The position numbers and the translations under genes are program-made. From JAEXNA01 sp050486105 (GTDB lineage Bacteria; Vulcanimicrobiota; Xenobia; Xenobiales; JADMJV01), in the NCBI GenBank assembly GCA_050486105.1, contig JBJHCR010000163.1:1-14257 (forward strand): DNA of 14,257 bases. Direction: 5' to 3'. Positions 8,190 to 13,581 of this stretch are shown here, piece after piece. The notes under the pieces were generated by a model. That model saw nothing but the letters and a program-made list of their open reading frames with translations, had not been told where the DNA came from and did no database searches. Every line of letters starts with the position of its first letter. Position 1 is the first letter of the stretch.

Positions 8190-8956
8190 GTTCGGTGATG
8201 GTGGAGGCTCAGCAGGTCAAAGAGGCTTTGTGGTCGTTTAGTGATCCTGAAAAGGCGCTTTTTTTGCCCAAGTTCTTCAAATCCGCGCCGGGCGAGTATG
8301 GCGAAGGAGACAAGTTTATTGGGGTCACCGTACCTTTGCAGAGAAAGCTCGCAAGAAAATCTCGAGATCTCCCTTTATCCCAGCTTGAAGCCCTGCTGAA
8401 TGATGAGTATCACGAGTGCCGCCTGACCGCACTATTCATCCTTGTGGATCAATACCAGAGGGCCCGAACGTCTCAAGAAAAGGTCGCTCTTAACGACTTC
8501 TATCTCGGTCACTTGGACAGAGTCAACAATTGGGATCTGGTCGATAGTTCAGCCTACAAGATTCTCGGAGCCGAGTTGGTGCGCACCGGTGAGCGCCAGA
8601 TCCTACAGAATCTGGCCGATTCCCGACACCTTTGGAGAGAACGAGTCGCCATAATTGCGACCTTGGCCCTGATCAAAATCCAAGACTACGACCCAACACT
8701 TGTTCTCTGCCGTCGTTTCCTGACTCACCAGCACGACCTGATCCATAAAGCTAGCGGTTGGATGCTCAGAGAGGTGGGCAAGGTCCATAAAGTGGCCTTA
8801 GAGGAGTTTCTCGAGACCTACGCGACAATCATGCCCCGCACAATGTTGCGTTATGCCATAGAGAAACTCTCGAAGCCAGAACGGGATTTTTGGTTACAGC
8901 AGTCTCGCCGAGAACTGAGTGCGATGACTCAAAGGACAAGTTCGACAGAACTTTAA
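8186..8956 (+). CDS. AlkD-family DNA glycosylase (DNA alkylation repair)
   Basis: A 256-residue, all-helical HEAT-like repeat protein. The AlkD active site is recognisable. N-N-W116-D-L-V-D120 corresponds to Trp109 and the catalytic Asp113 of Bacillus cereus AlkD, and K-A-S-G-W192-M-L-R-E-V-G-K corresponds to Trp187. The sequence L-W-R-E-R-V-A-I-I (149-157) is also typical. AlkD removes bulky or positively charged alkylated purines from DNA without flipping the base. Starts are possible at GTG 8186, GTG 8195 or ATG 8198. The first overlaps the preceding TGA (GTGA), which points to coupling with the ATPase-PglZ gene. Its GC content is visibly lower than that of the ATPase gene, so it may have joined the operon later or be an independent repair gene. 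A role as the DNA-acting partner of the PglZ system is possible but inferred. Confidence 0.88.
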   Translation: MSSVMVEAQQVKEALWSFSDPEKALFLPKFFKSAPGEYGEGDKFIGVTVPLQRKLARKSRDLPLSQLEALLNDEYHECRLTALFILVDQYQRARTSQEKVALNDFYLGHLDRVNNWDLVDSSAYKILGAELVRTGERQILQNLADSRHLWRERVAIIATLALIKIQDYDPTLVLCRRFLTHQHDLIHKASGWMLREVGKVHKVALEEFLETYATIMPRTMLRYAIEKLSKPERDFWLQQSRRELSAMTQRTSSTEL

Positions 8957-9046
8957 CTCGAGAATGCCTCTCCAAGGGTCTTATGTCCGCCCTTCGCAGC
9001 ACCGGGTGTCAAACTCTGGTAACACCTTCAGCGGGTTCGTAATTCT

Positions 9047-9325
9047 TCACCTGTCTCCCAACTGCTGCAAATTCGCCGCTGAGTGAGCATAAGCTACCTC
9101 CCCATTGAGAAGCCGCCCCCGACGACCGTCTTCAAGTCCCTCATCTATGGGCTGATGAAGCTCGGTGATCACCTGACGACGCTTGAGAAGAGACCGCTGG
9201 CGAAGTAACCTGAGGCCATCTCGGATAACCTCACTCGCGGAACCATAAAGACCGAAGGCTACCTGGGAATGAACGTAACGACGAAACGCTCAAGCTCTGG
9301 CGGTGTTCCTATCTCTTTGCTAAGG
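9047..9325 (-). pseudogene. Frameshifted ParD-family antitoxin relic
   Basis: Read on the minus strand, 9289 down to 9047 gives 80 codons ending in TGA. They include the ParD-like run VHSQVAFGLYGSASEVIRDG followed by LRLLRQRSL, which matches the ribbon-helix-helix consensus of ParD antitoxins (QVxSGRYxSASEVxREGLRLLE). The expected upstream piece, P-P-E-L-E-R-F-V, lies in another frame at about 9281-9310 and hits a stop shortly after. About 8 extra bases (near GTTACGTT, around 9272-9279) would explain the break. There is no start codon, and the 5' end is hidden under the leader of the gene at 9333. ParD represses its own promoter and neutralises the ParE toxin. This copy is almost certainly dead. 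Confidence 0.7.
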
Positions 9326-9327
9326 TC
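9318..9327 (+). promoter_or_regulatory. TGCTAAGGTC start-site motif, copy 1
   Basis: TGCTAAGGTC stands five bases before ATG 9333. The identical 10-mer stands at the identical distance before ATG 13582. It contains AAGG (Shine-Dalgarno-like) and TAAGGT (TANNNT, the form of a -10 box placed for leaderless transcripts). Which reading is right cannot be told from the sequence. Confidence 0.45.
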
Positions 9328-9332
9328 AGGGA

Positions 9333-10190
9333 ATGCCCTTAGATGAGCCCGCTTCACATCGATTAGAGCGCGCCCGACGAAGCCTCTCGGGTTTGGCGGT
9401 AGGAGATGCTTTCGGGGGGGCCTTCTTTTGGGACACGGAACACCAGGAACGCGTCCGCAAGCGCGATCTGCCAGCGGCCACCTGGACTTGGTCCGATGAC
9501 ACGGCCATGGCCCGGGCGGTATTTTTATGTCTGGATGCCCACCAGGAAATCTTGCCGGACGCGCTGGCTGCTCTCTTGGCTGAGGAGTATCATCGGGATC
9601 CCACCCGGGGTTACGGCACCAACGCCCACACCGTTTTAGATCAGATGTGGCAAGGAATTTCCTGGAGAGAGGCCGCCGGTTCTGTCTTTGAGGGGACGGG
9701 CTCTTGCGGCAACGGAGCGGCCATGCGAGTGGGGCCGGTGGGCGCTTACTTTGCCGACGACATCTGGCGAGTTCGTGATGAGGCCCGGCGTTCGGCCCTG
9801 GTGACCCACGCCCATCCAGAAGGGCAGGCGGGTGCCATGGCGGTGGCCGCAGCAGCCGCTTGGGCCTCTCAAGCGTCGTCTTTCGACGGGAGAGCCATGC
9901 TGAACTGGGCCTGGTCCCACACCCCGGAGGGAGCGACCCGGTCTCAGCTAGAGCAAGCCCTCGCCTTGCCTTTGGACCGAGAGCCGGAGGAAGCTGCGGC
10001 GGCCTTGGGTTCCGGCCAGAAGATCAGGTGCCAGGACACGGTCCCCTTCGCCCTCTGGTGCGCCGCGCGACACCTGGGCAGTTATCCCGAGGCTCTGTGG
10101 GCCACGGTGGCCGGGGGGGGGCGACATGGATACCACTTGTGCCATCGTTGGCAGCATTGTGGTGCTCTGTGCCGAGGAGGGGATTCCTGA
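9333..10190 (+). CDS. ADP-ribosylglycohydrolase, frameshifted at a G9 run (N-terminal part)
   Basis: This is the first part of an ADP-ribosyl-glycohydrolase (DraG/ARH fold), a metal-dependent enzyme that removes ADP-ribose from proteins or other targets. Motifs in order are S19-G-L-A-V-G-D25-A near the N-terminus, T52-W-S-D55-D56-T57 (metal ligands), G-S-C-G-N-G-A-A-M-R (122-131) and T158-H-A-H-P. The last motif, G-G-D-x-D-T, which supplies further metal ligands, should come at residue ~261. There the frame enters nine consecutive G (10113-10121) and is lost; the next ~25 residues (RHGYHLCHRW...) are junk to a TGA at 10190. Deleting one G gives GGGDMDTT and joins it to the frame ending at 10953. 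AAGG at 9322-9325 precedes ATG 9333 by seven bases. As written the enzyme is incomplete; either phase variation or a read error may explain it. Confidence 0.85.
   Translation: MPLDEPASHRLERARRSLSGLAVGDAFGGAFFWDTEHQERVRKRDLPAATWTWSDDTAMARAVFLCLDAHQEILPDALAALLAEEYHRDPTRGYGTNAHTVLDQMWQGISWREAAGSVFEGTGSCGNGAAMRVGPVGAYFADDIWRVRDEARRSALVTHAHPEGQAGAMAVAAAAAWASQASSFDGRAMLNWAWSHTPEGATRSQLEQALALPLDREPEEAAAALGSGQKIRCQDTVPFALWCAARHLGSYPEALWATVAGGGRHGYHLCHRWQHCGALCRGGDS
10113..10121 (+). repeat. Nine-G homopolymer at the frameshift point
   Basis: The run GCC-GGGGGGGGG-CGAC sits exactly where the conserved GGDxDT motif should be encoded. With eight G the frame reads A-G-G-G-D-M-D-T-T and continues to 10953. 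With nine G it ends at 10190. Poly-G tracts of this length are classic sites of slipped-strand phase variation and also of sequencing error. Confidence 0.9.
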
Positions 10191-10953
10191 GGAATGGTTG
10201 GCTCGCTCCGAAGCTTTGACTGGCTTGAGTCGACCGGCCCAAACCTGGTGGTCGAAGTGGGATGGAATGACCGTGGCCAAGATGATGACCCCGGAGTCTG
10301 CGGACTATCGTCACCGTTTGTTTTCTTCCGCCGAGGCCGGAGATTGGCCGGAACTTTTTGAGCTTTTGGCCCAGCGGGATGAGCGGAACGCAGGATATAC
10401 CATCAACGCCGTCCGCCCCAACGACTCGACTTGGTATACCTTTCTGCACTATGCGGCCCTGGCAAACGCCCCTGGAGAAGTGGCGGAGAAGTTGCTCTCC
10501 AAAGGACATTTTCGCTCTATTCGCTGCGCCGCCGGAGAGCGTCCGGTGGACCTCGCTAAGCGCCTTGGCCACGCTCATCTGCTGCCTTTGCTGGAACCCA
10601 CGAGAAAGCATGACATCCCCGAGGAAAAGCTCGCCCCCATTCAGGACCAATTTCATCAGCTTATCAGCGAGGAGCTTTCCTCCTTTGACCGCCAGCACTT
10701 GCGCCTCCCTCCCCTGGAGGTGCTCCTGGAACGTGACGACCTGACCATGACCTTCTTTCTGCCCTCGAAGTTTGGCGGCTTCGTCTTCCGTCTTCAGCAA
10801 GTTGCCCGTCCCGAGGGCTTCGACTCTACCAGGAATGATTGGGTCTTGCTGGCAAAAAATTTCGATCGCATGGGAGACACCGAGTACTTCTATGTCGTCA
10901 CCCGATACGGCTACCAACTGATGTCGAAAGGTCACGAAGATGCAGAATCTTGA
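10126..10953 (+). CDS. Second part of the ADP-ribosylglycohydrolase gene, with ankyrin-like C-terminal region
   Basis: This frame carries the end of the ADP-ribosylglycohydrolase: D-M-D-T-T-C-A-I-V-G-S-I-V (the D of GGD is at 10123), then G-I-P-E-E-W, typical of the last helices of the fold. After about residue 65 it changes character. Residues ~70-157 look like two or three ankyrin repeats (AGDWPELFELLAQ; TWYTFLHYAALANAP; AGERPVDLAKRLGHAHLLPLL). Residues ~165-265 form another domain (PIQDQFHQLI..., LRLPPLEVLLE, FFLPSKFGGFVFRL, YFYVVTRYGYQLM) resembling the region that follows such repeats in other bacterial ankyrin proteins. The ATG at 10126 is an internal methionine and probably not a real start, since no Shine-Dalgarno site precedes it. 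If one G is removed upstream, 9333-10953 is one protein of about 540 residues. The role of the C-terminal part, perhaps target recognition, is inferred. Confidence 0.7.
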   Translation: MDTTCAIVGSIVVLCAEEGIPEEWLARSEALTGLSRPAQTWWSKWDGMTVAKMMTPESADYRHRLFSSAEAGDWPELFELLAQRDERNAGYTINAVRPNDSTWYTFLHYAALANAPGEVAEKLLSKGHFRSIRCAAGERPVDLAKRLGHAHLLPLLEPTRKHDIPEEKLAPIQDQFHQLISEELSSFDRQHLRLPPLEVLLERDDLTMTFFLPSKFGGFVFRLQQVARPEGFDSTRNDWVLLAKNFDRMGDTEYFYVVTRYGYQLMSKGHEDAES

Positions 10954-11017
10954 GTAAGCAAGATGTGGCACCCGACCGGAACCTGGCAAAGGACACGGCC
11001 AAGAATGCGCAAGCCTC

Positions 11018-11182
11018 GTGACTACTCGGTCCCTCGAACGTCTGGGCGTCCTGCCCGAGCTGAGTGCGGTCCCCTTCGAAGGAGGCAGGTTTCTGGTTTG
11101 GGGGCTCCGGGGCGCGCTGTTTAGCTCGCCTTGGGCTCCCTCGTTTACTCTCTTTCAGAGTAAAAAGATCTACCGTCCGTAA
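11018..11182 (+). CDS. Doubtful 54-residue open frame
   Basis: A GTG-started frame whose translation looks protein-like: LERLGVLPELSAVPFEGGRF, then an aromatic and proline-rich stretch ending in KKIYRP. Codon choice resembles that of neighbouring genes. It has no Shine-Dalgarno site and no family that I recognise. It may be a tiny gene, a relic, or chance. The inverted repeat at 11144-11164 lies inside its 3' end. Confidence 0.2.
   Translation: MTTRSLERLGVLPELSAVPFEGGRFLVWGLRGALFSSPWAPSFTLFQSKKIYRP
11144..11164. repeat. Perfect 8-bp inverted repeat
   Basis: TTTACTCT (11144-11151) and AGAGTAAA (11157-11164) are perfect reverse complements with a 5-base loop. It lies 104 bases before the ureohydrolase start. 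It has the size and spacing of a dimeric-repressor operator or a small hairpin. The bases after it on the plus strand are A-rich, not T-rich, so it is not a plus-strand terminator. Confidence 0.45.
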
Positions 11183-11267
11183 AAGAGGTGAAGGGTCTCG
11201 CATCTCTGAATCACCGTTCCCGGCCAAGACCTAGCCTAGGCCTATAGACGTCTTCTTAGGAGAGCTC

Positions 11268-12242
11268 ATGAGTGATTTGAACGAGGCGGCAGCCGAGGCC
11301 GCGGTCACAGGTTACTGGCATTGGTACGGGATACCGACTTTTCTGCGCTGTCCATTCAACCCGGACTTGACGGACACGGATATCGGGCTGGTCGGGGTTC
11401 CCTATAGCGGTGGCAACGGAATCGAGCGCATGCAATATCTCGCCCCGCGCGCGGTGCGCAATCGTTCCACGTCCTACCATCGCTCTCACCGTGAGTTCGG
11501 AATTAACCCCTTCGAGTTGGCCCGGGTCCGAGATCTCGGCGATGCCCCCATGCCCCGAGTTTTGAACCCGGATATGGCGGCCGAGGACTTCAAGAATTAC
11601 TTTCGGAAAGTTTTCGAGGCCGGCATCACGCCAGTCAGTGTCGGCGGAGACCATTCCATTACCTGGCCCATCCTCCGCGCTGCGCGCGAAACCAAATTCT
11701 CTGATACCCCTTTGGGTATGATCCATTTCGACAGCCATACCGACTGTGCACCGCCGGGGTTCGGCACTCGCAATCATGCCGCAGGCTTTATGACCGGGAC
11801 CGAAGACGGTCTGATCGACCCCCGCCGCACCGTGCAGATTGGCGTTCGTGGTCACATGGCTCTCCTGGAGATGGACGATTGGGCTAAGGACAATTTCGCT
11901 CGGGTCATCACCACCAGCGAGGTAGCGGATCGGGGTGTGGAGTCCGTGCTTGAGGAGATTCGGGAGATTATCGGTGATGGCCCGACCTACCTGAGCTTCG
12001 ACCTGGACGCGATCGACCCGGCCTATGCCCCCGGGGTGGCGGACCCGGAGATCAACGGTCTAACAATACGTGAGGTGATCCGACTGCTGCAGGGCTTCCG
12101 CGGACTAAATTTGATGGGGGCCGACATCGTCTGTTATACGCCACCACTAGACAACCCCGGAGAAATCACGGCCCTCACGATTAGCTCTATGATGTTGGAG
12201 ATGGTGACCTTGATCGCGGATTTCCAAGCTGGCAAGGCGTAG
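11268..12242 (+). CDS. Ureohydrolase of the arginase/agmatinase family
   Basis: A 324-residue binuclear-manganese enzyme that splits a guanidino compound into urea and an amine or amino acid. The metal ligands are all present: G-G-D128-H129-S, H-F-D155-S-H157-T-D159-C, and S-F-D245-L-D247-A-I-D-P. The N-terminus Y-W-H-W-Y-G-I-P-T-F-L-R resembles agmatinase, guanidinobutyrase and guanidine hydrolase relatives more than true arginases. Length is normal for agmatinases. The substrate cannot be fixed: the loop N169-H170-A-A-G-F and the P-E-I-N-G-L-T segment differ from the textbook agmatinase forms. It is cytosolic, with no signal peptide. ATG 11268 has the strongest Shine-Dalgarno site of the window (AGGAG, five bases upstream). 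No transporter or polyamine gene is adjacent, so it appears to be transcribed alone. Confidence 0.92.
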   Translation: MSDLNEAAAEAAVTGYWHWYGIPTFLRCPFNPDLTDTDIGLVGVPYSGGNGIERMQYLAPRAVRNRSTSYHRSHREFGINPFELARVRDLGDAPMPRVLNPDMAAEDFKNYFRKVFEAGITPVSVGGDHSITWPILRAARETKFSDTPLGMIHFDSHTDCAPPGFGTRNHAAGFMTGTEDGLIDPRRTVQIGVRGHMALLEMDDWAKDNFARVITTSEVADRGVESVLEEIREIIGDGPTYLSFDLDAIDPAYAPGVADPEINGLTIREVIRLLQGFRGLNLMGADIVCYTPPLDNPGEITALTISSMMLEMVTLIADFQAGKA

Positions 12243-12322
12243 ACCTGAAAATTTCGAGGTGGTGTAAGCGATGTTCGCGGCCAAGATGGACGTTCACCGC
12301 GCAGATAGCGGGCGGATTCTTG

Positions 12323-12337
12323 AGGCTAAGATAGCCT
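12323..12337. repeat. Small hairpin downstream of the ureohydrolase gene
   Basis: AGGCTA and TAGCCT are perfect reverse complements around a 3-base loop. It is the first of four small inverted repeats in the 265-base gap between two convergent genes (12243-12507). Confidence 0.35.
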
Positions 12338-12341
12338 AGAA

Positions 12342-12362
12342 GTGCGCACACCATAGGCGCAC
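12342..12362 (+). terminator. Possible terminator of the ureohydrolase gene
   Basis: GTGCGC (12342-12347) pairs with GCGCAC (12357-12362) over a 9-base loop, and ATTTTG follows directly. The stem is short and the T-run only four bases, so this is a weak Rho-independent terminator candidate about 100 bases after the stop codon. Confidence 0.3.
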
Positions 12363-12406
12363 ATTTTGAAAGTCACGGTGTAGGGTCATATCCACGGGCT
12401 TCCTCG

Positions 12407-12427
12407 GGCCAGGATTCAATTCTGGCC
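12407..12427. repeat. 21-base imperfect palindrome
   Basis: GGCCAG (12407-12412) mirrors CTGGCC (12422-12427). Inside, ATT (12414-12416) mirrors AAT (12418-12420) around a central C, with one G/T mismatch between the arms. The near-continuous symmetry suits a protein-binding site or a transcript-end hairpin between convergent genes. Confidence 0.4.
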
Positions 12428-12458
12428 AAGGCCCGGCTCAAGATTCCACTTCAGGATT

Positions 12459-12476
12459 GCGAACTAAAGTGTTCGC
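12459..12476. repeat. Small hairpin downstream of the DJ-1/PfpI gene
   Basis: GCGAAC and GTTCGC are perfect reverse complements with a 6-base loop. In the minus direction it lies about 30 bases after the stop of the DJ-1/PfpI gene, where a terminator is expected, but no T-run follows on that strand. Confidence 0.35.
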
Positions 12477-12507
12477 CTGGAGATTCTGAATATGGCCAAC
12501 GGCTCGT

Positions 12508-13209
12508 CTATTGGTCGCCAAATCCTGCGGTGGGAATGACCCCTTCAAGCTCTCGTGAAAACTGCCGTATCCGATCTCGGTAACCCCCTGAGACCTCGCT
12601 GAGTACATTCGAGCCTGGGGCTGGAAACTCCGGCGCCTCCGGGCGATATTCCAAACCCACCTGAATTTTCCGCGCGATGTCCTCCCCTGCCACCTCCTTG
12701 ACCACCGCAAAGGCAAAATCGATTCCCGCAGTCACCCCGCCTCCGGTGATCACCTGGCCGTCTCGCACAACGCGGGCCTGAACCGGTATTGCCTCGACTT
12801 TGGTCAAAAGATGGTGGTAGGCCCAGTGAGTCGTCGCTCGCTTTTCTTTCAAGAAACCGGCAACCCCCAGGATGAAGGCTCCGGTGCAGACTGAAGTGAG
12901 GTATCGAACCCCGGCTCCAGAGGAGCGGACAAATTCCATGAGTTCTGGTTCCTCTAAAGCCTGGCTCACCCCGAAACCGCCTGGAATGCACAGCATGTCC
13001 AATTCGGGAGAATCAGAAAAGGTGGTTGTCGGGAGCAGAGATAGACCGCAATCCGACGGCACAGGTTCCATCGTGCGCGCCAAGAGGTGCATAGCCGAAC
13101 CGGGAAGTCGATGAAGCACTTGCAGAGGACCGGTGAGATCCAGCTGAGTCAAGCCAGGAAAGAGCACAAAGCCGACCTGCACCTCAATGTTCTCCCTTCT
13201 CAGATCCAT
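12508..13209 (-). CDS. DJ-1/PfpI-family protein, isonitrile-hydratase-like
   Basis: A 233-residue protein of the DJ-1/PfpI (class I glutamine amidotransferase-like) superfamily. The start F-P-G-L-T-Q-L-D24-L-T-G-P and the nucleophile elbow S-V-C108-T109-G-A-F-I-L-G-x-A-G-F-L, followed by A-T-T-H-W, closely follow isonitrile (isocyanide) hydratase of Pseudomonas, where the equivalent Asp, Cys and Thr are catalytic. Those enzymes turn isonitriles into N-formamides. The same fold also occurs at the N-terminus of GlxA-type regulators, but no AraC DNA-binding domain is attached here. I chose the ATG at 13209 (MDLRREN...). A further ATG at 13344 would add 45 low-order residues unlike the family, overlapping the PglZ relic region. 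The ATG is directly preceded by GGGGGA. It converges on the ureohydrolase gene. Confidence 0.85.
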   Translation of the reverse strand: MDLRRENIEVQVGFVLFPGLTQLDLTGPLQVLHRLPGSAMHLLARTMEPVPSDCGLSLLPTTTFSDSPELDMLCIPGGFGVSQALEEPELMEFVRSSGAGVRYLTSVCTGAFILGVAGFLKEKRATTHWAYHHLLTKVEAIPVQARVVRDGQVITGGGVTAGIDFAFAVVKEVAGEDIARKIQVGLEYRPEAPEFPAPGSNVLSEVSGGYRDRIRQFSRELEGVIPTAGFGDQ

Positions 13210-13369
13210 TCCCCCGCTTTCTACGGCTTCGATCGTGGGTGGATGCAGGCCTGCGGAGATCCTGAAACAGTCTCGGCTGGGCGGTTGGCTTACCAGTAGA
13301 GCACTGCGGCACCCACCCTGAGCCGTTCCCCGGCACGCCGACATCGAGTGTACCCGAAGGGTTCATGCG

Positions 13370-13436
13370 GAGCGCTCGTCAATCGCCCGGCCAGGCCACC
13401 AAGAAAGGCTGGCTCCTTGGGTGGCCTGGCAGCGGG
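13370..13436 (+). pseudogene. Relic of a second PglZ C-terminus
   Basis: Bases 13399-13436 match 8147-8184, the last codons of the ATPase-PglZ gene, at 34 of 38 positions. This includes an unbroken 19-mer, TGGGTGGCCTGGCAGCGGG (13418-13436 and 8166-8184). Both are read in the same relative frame: Q-E-R-L-A-P-W-V-A-W-Q-R here against Q-E-R-L-V-P-W-V-A-W-Q-R there. Upstream, GAGCGCTC (13370-13377) matches 8109-8116, and the distance between the two blocks is exactly nine bases shorter, an in-frame loss of three codons. The mismatches are mostly silent or conservative. It therefore looks like the decayed end of a paralogous gene rather than a recent duplication. Nothing convincing remains upstream of 13370. 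Confidence 0.7.
13390..13430. repeat. Strong hairpin, 14-bp stem with one bulge
   Basis: GCCAGGCCACCAAG (13390-13403) pairs with CTTGGGTGGCCTGGC (13416-13430), with a single unpaired G and a 12-base loop. It overlaps the PglZ relic: the right arm is relic coding sequence, while the left arm differs from the intact gene. No T-run follows on either strand. It could be a transcript hairpin between divergent genes or a mobile palindromic repeat. Confidence 0.6.
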
Positions 13437-13510
13437 AGGCGGGGGACGAAGCGAGGACCCGCTCGACTTCGACCCCGGCTGAGTCCTCGAGCAGGAGTCA
13501 GTTGGTGAAT

Positions 13511-13538
13511 TTGTTACAAACAGGTCACAACCTATAGA
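13511..13538 (+). promoter_or_regulatory. Weak sigma-70-like promoter candidate
   Basis: TTGTTA (13511-13516) and TATAGA (13533-13538) are separated by 16 bases, each matching four of six consensus positions. It would give a leader of roughly 35-40 bases for the gene at 13582. The TAAGGT element nearer the ATG is a competing reading. Confidence 0.3.
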
Positions 13539-13566
13539 GGGATTACACCCGAGAAACACTTTCTGG

Positions 13567-13576
13567 TGCTAAGGTC
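13567..13576 (+). promoter_or_regulatory. TGCTAAGGTC start-site motif, copy 2
   Basis: TGCTAAGGTC stands five bases before ATG 13582, exactly as at 9318-9327 before ATG 9333. AAGG at 13571-13574 would serve as a Shine-Dalgarno site with a seven-base spacer. Confidence 0.45.
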
Positions 13577-13581
13577 CTCCC

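Larger units (their letters stand above)
8957..9332. other. Intergenic stretch with toxin-antitoxin relic
   Basis: These 376 bases contain no intact gene. Bases 9047-9325 hold a broken ParD-type antitoxin on the minus strand, listed separately. Bases 8957-9046 lie where its ParE toxin would follow. A GTG at 9048-9050 overlaps the antitoxin stop in the usual GTGA fashion and opens about a dozen codons before a stop, with no recognisable toxin sequence. Confidence 0.6.
10954..11267. other. Intergenic stretch before the ureohydrolase gene
   Basis: These 314 bases hold a doubtful short reading frame (11018-11182), an inverted repeat (11144-11164) and, at the end, the Shine-Dalgarno site AGGAG (11258-11262) five bases before ATG 11268. 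The promoter of the ureohydrolase gene must lie here, but I see no convincing -35/-10 pair. Confidence 0.5.
13210..13581. other. Intergenic stretch with PglZ relic, hairpin and promoters
   Basis: These 372 bases separate the divergent DJ-1/PfpI gene (-) and the gene at 13582 (+). They hold the PglZ-tail relic (13370-13436), a strong hairpin (13390-13430), a weak promoter candidate (13511-13538) and the start-site motif at 13567. The reading frame containing the relic stays open to a TAG at 13535-13537, but nothing beyond the relic is recognised. Confidence 0.55.

Noticed and set aside
2191..8956. A standard BREX or Pgl locus
   Set aside because: Only ATPase-like and PglZ-like parts are present, and they are fused. 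No PglX methyltransferase, BrxL, BrxA/B, PglW kinase or helicase gene is found anywhere in the window.
8957..9046. ParE toxin following the ParD relic
   Set aside because: A GTG overlaps the antitoxin stop as expected, but only about a dozen codons are open and they show no recognisable ParE sequence.
10024..10989. 321-codon open frame on the minus strand
   Set aside because: It is antisense to the ADP-ribosylglycohydrolase and ankyrin coding sequence, whose motifs are clear. Its translation shows no domain and it spans the frameshift, as expected of a shadow frame in GC-rich DNA.
13210..13344. Upstream ATG (13344) for the DJ-1/PfpI gene
   Set aside because: The extra 45 residues are unlike any DJ-1/PfpI N-terminus and overlap intergenic sequence leading into the PglZ relic.
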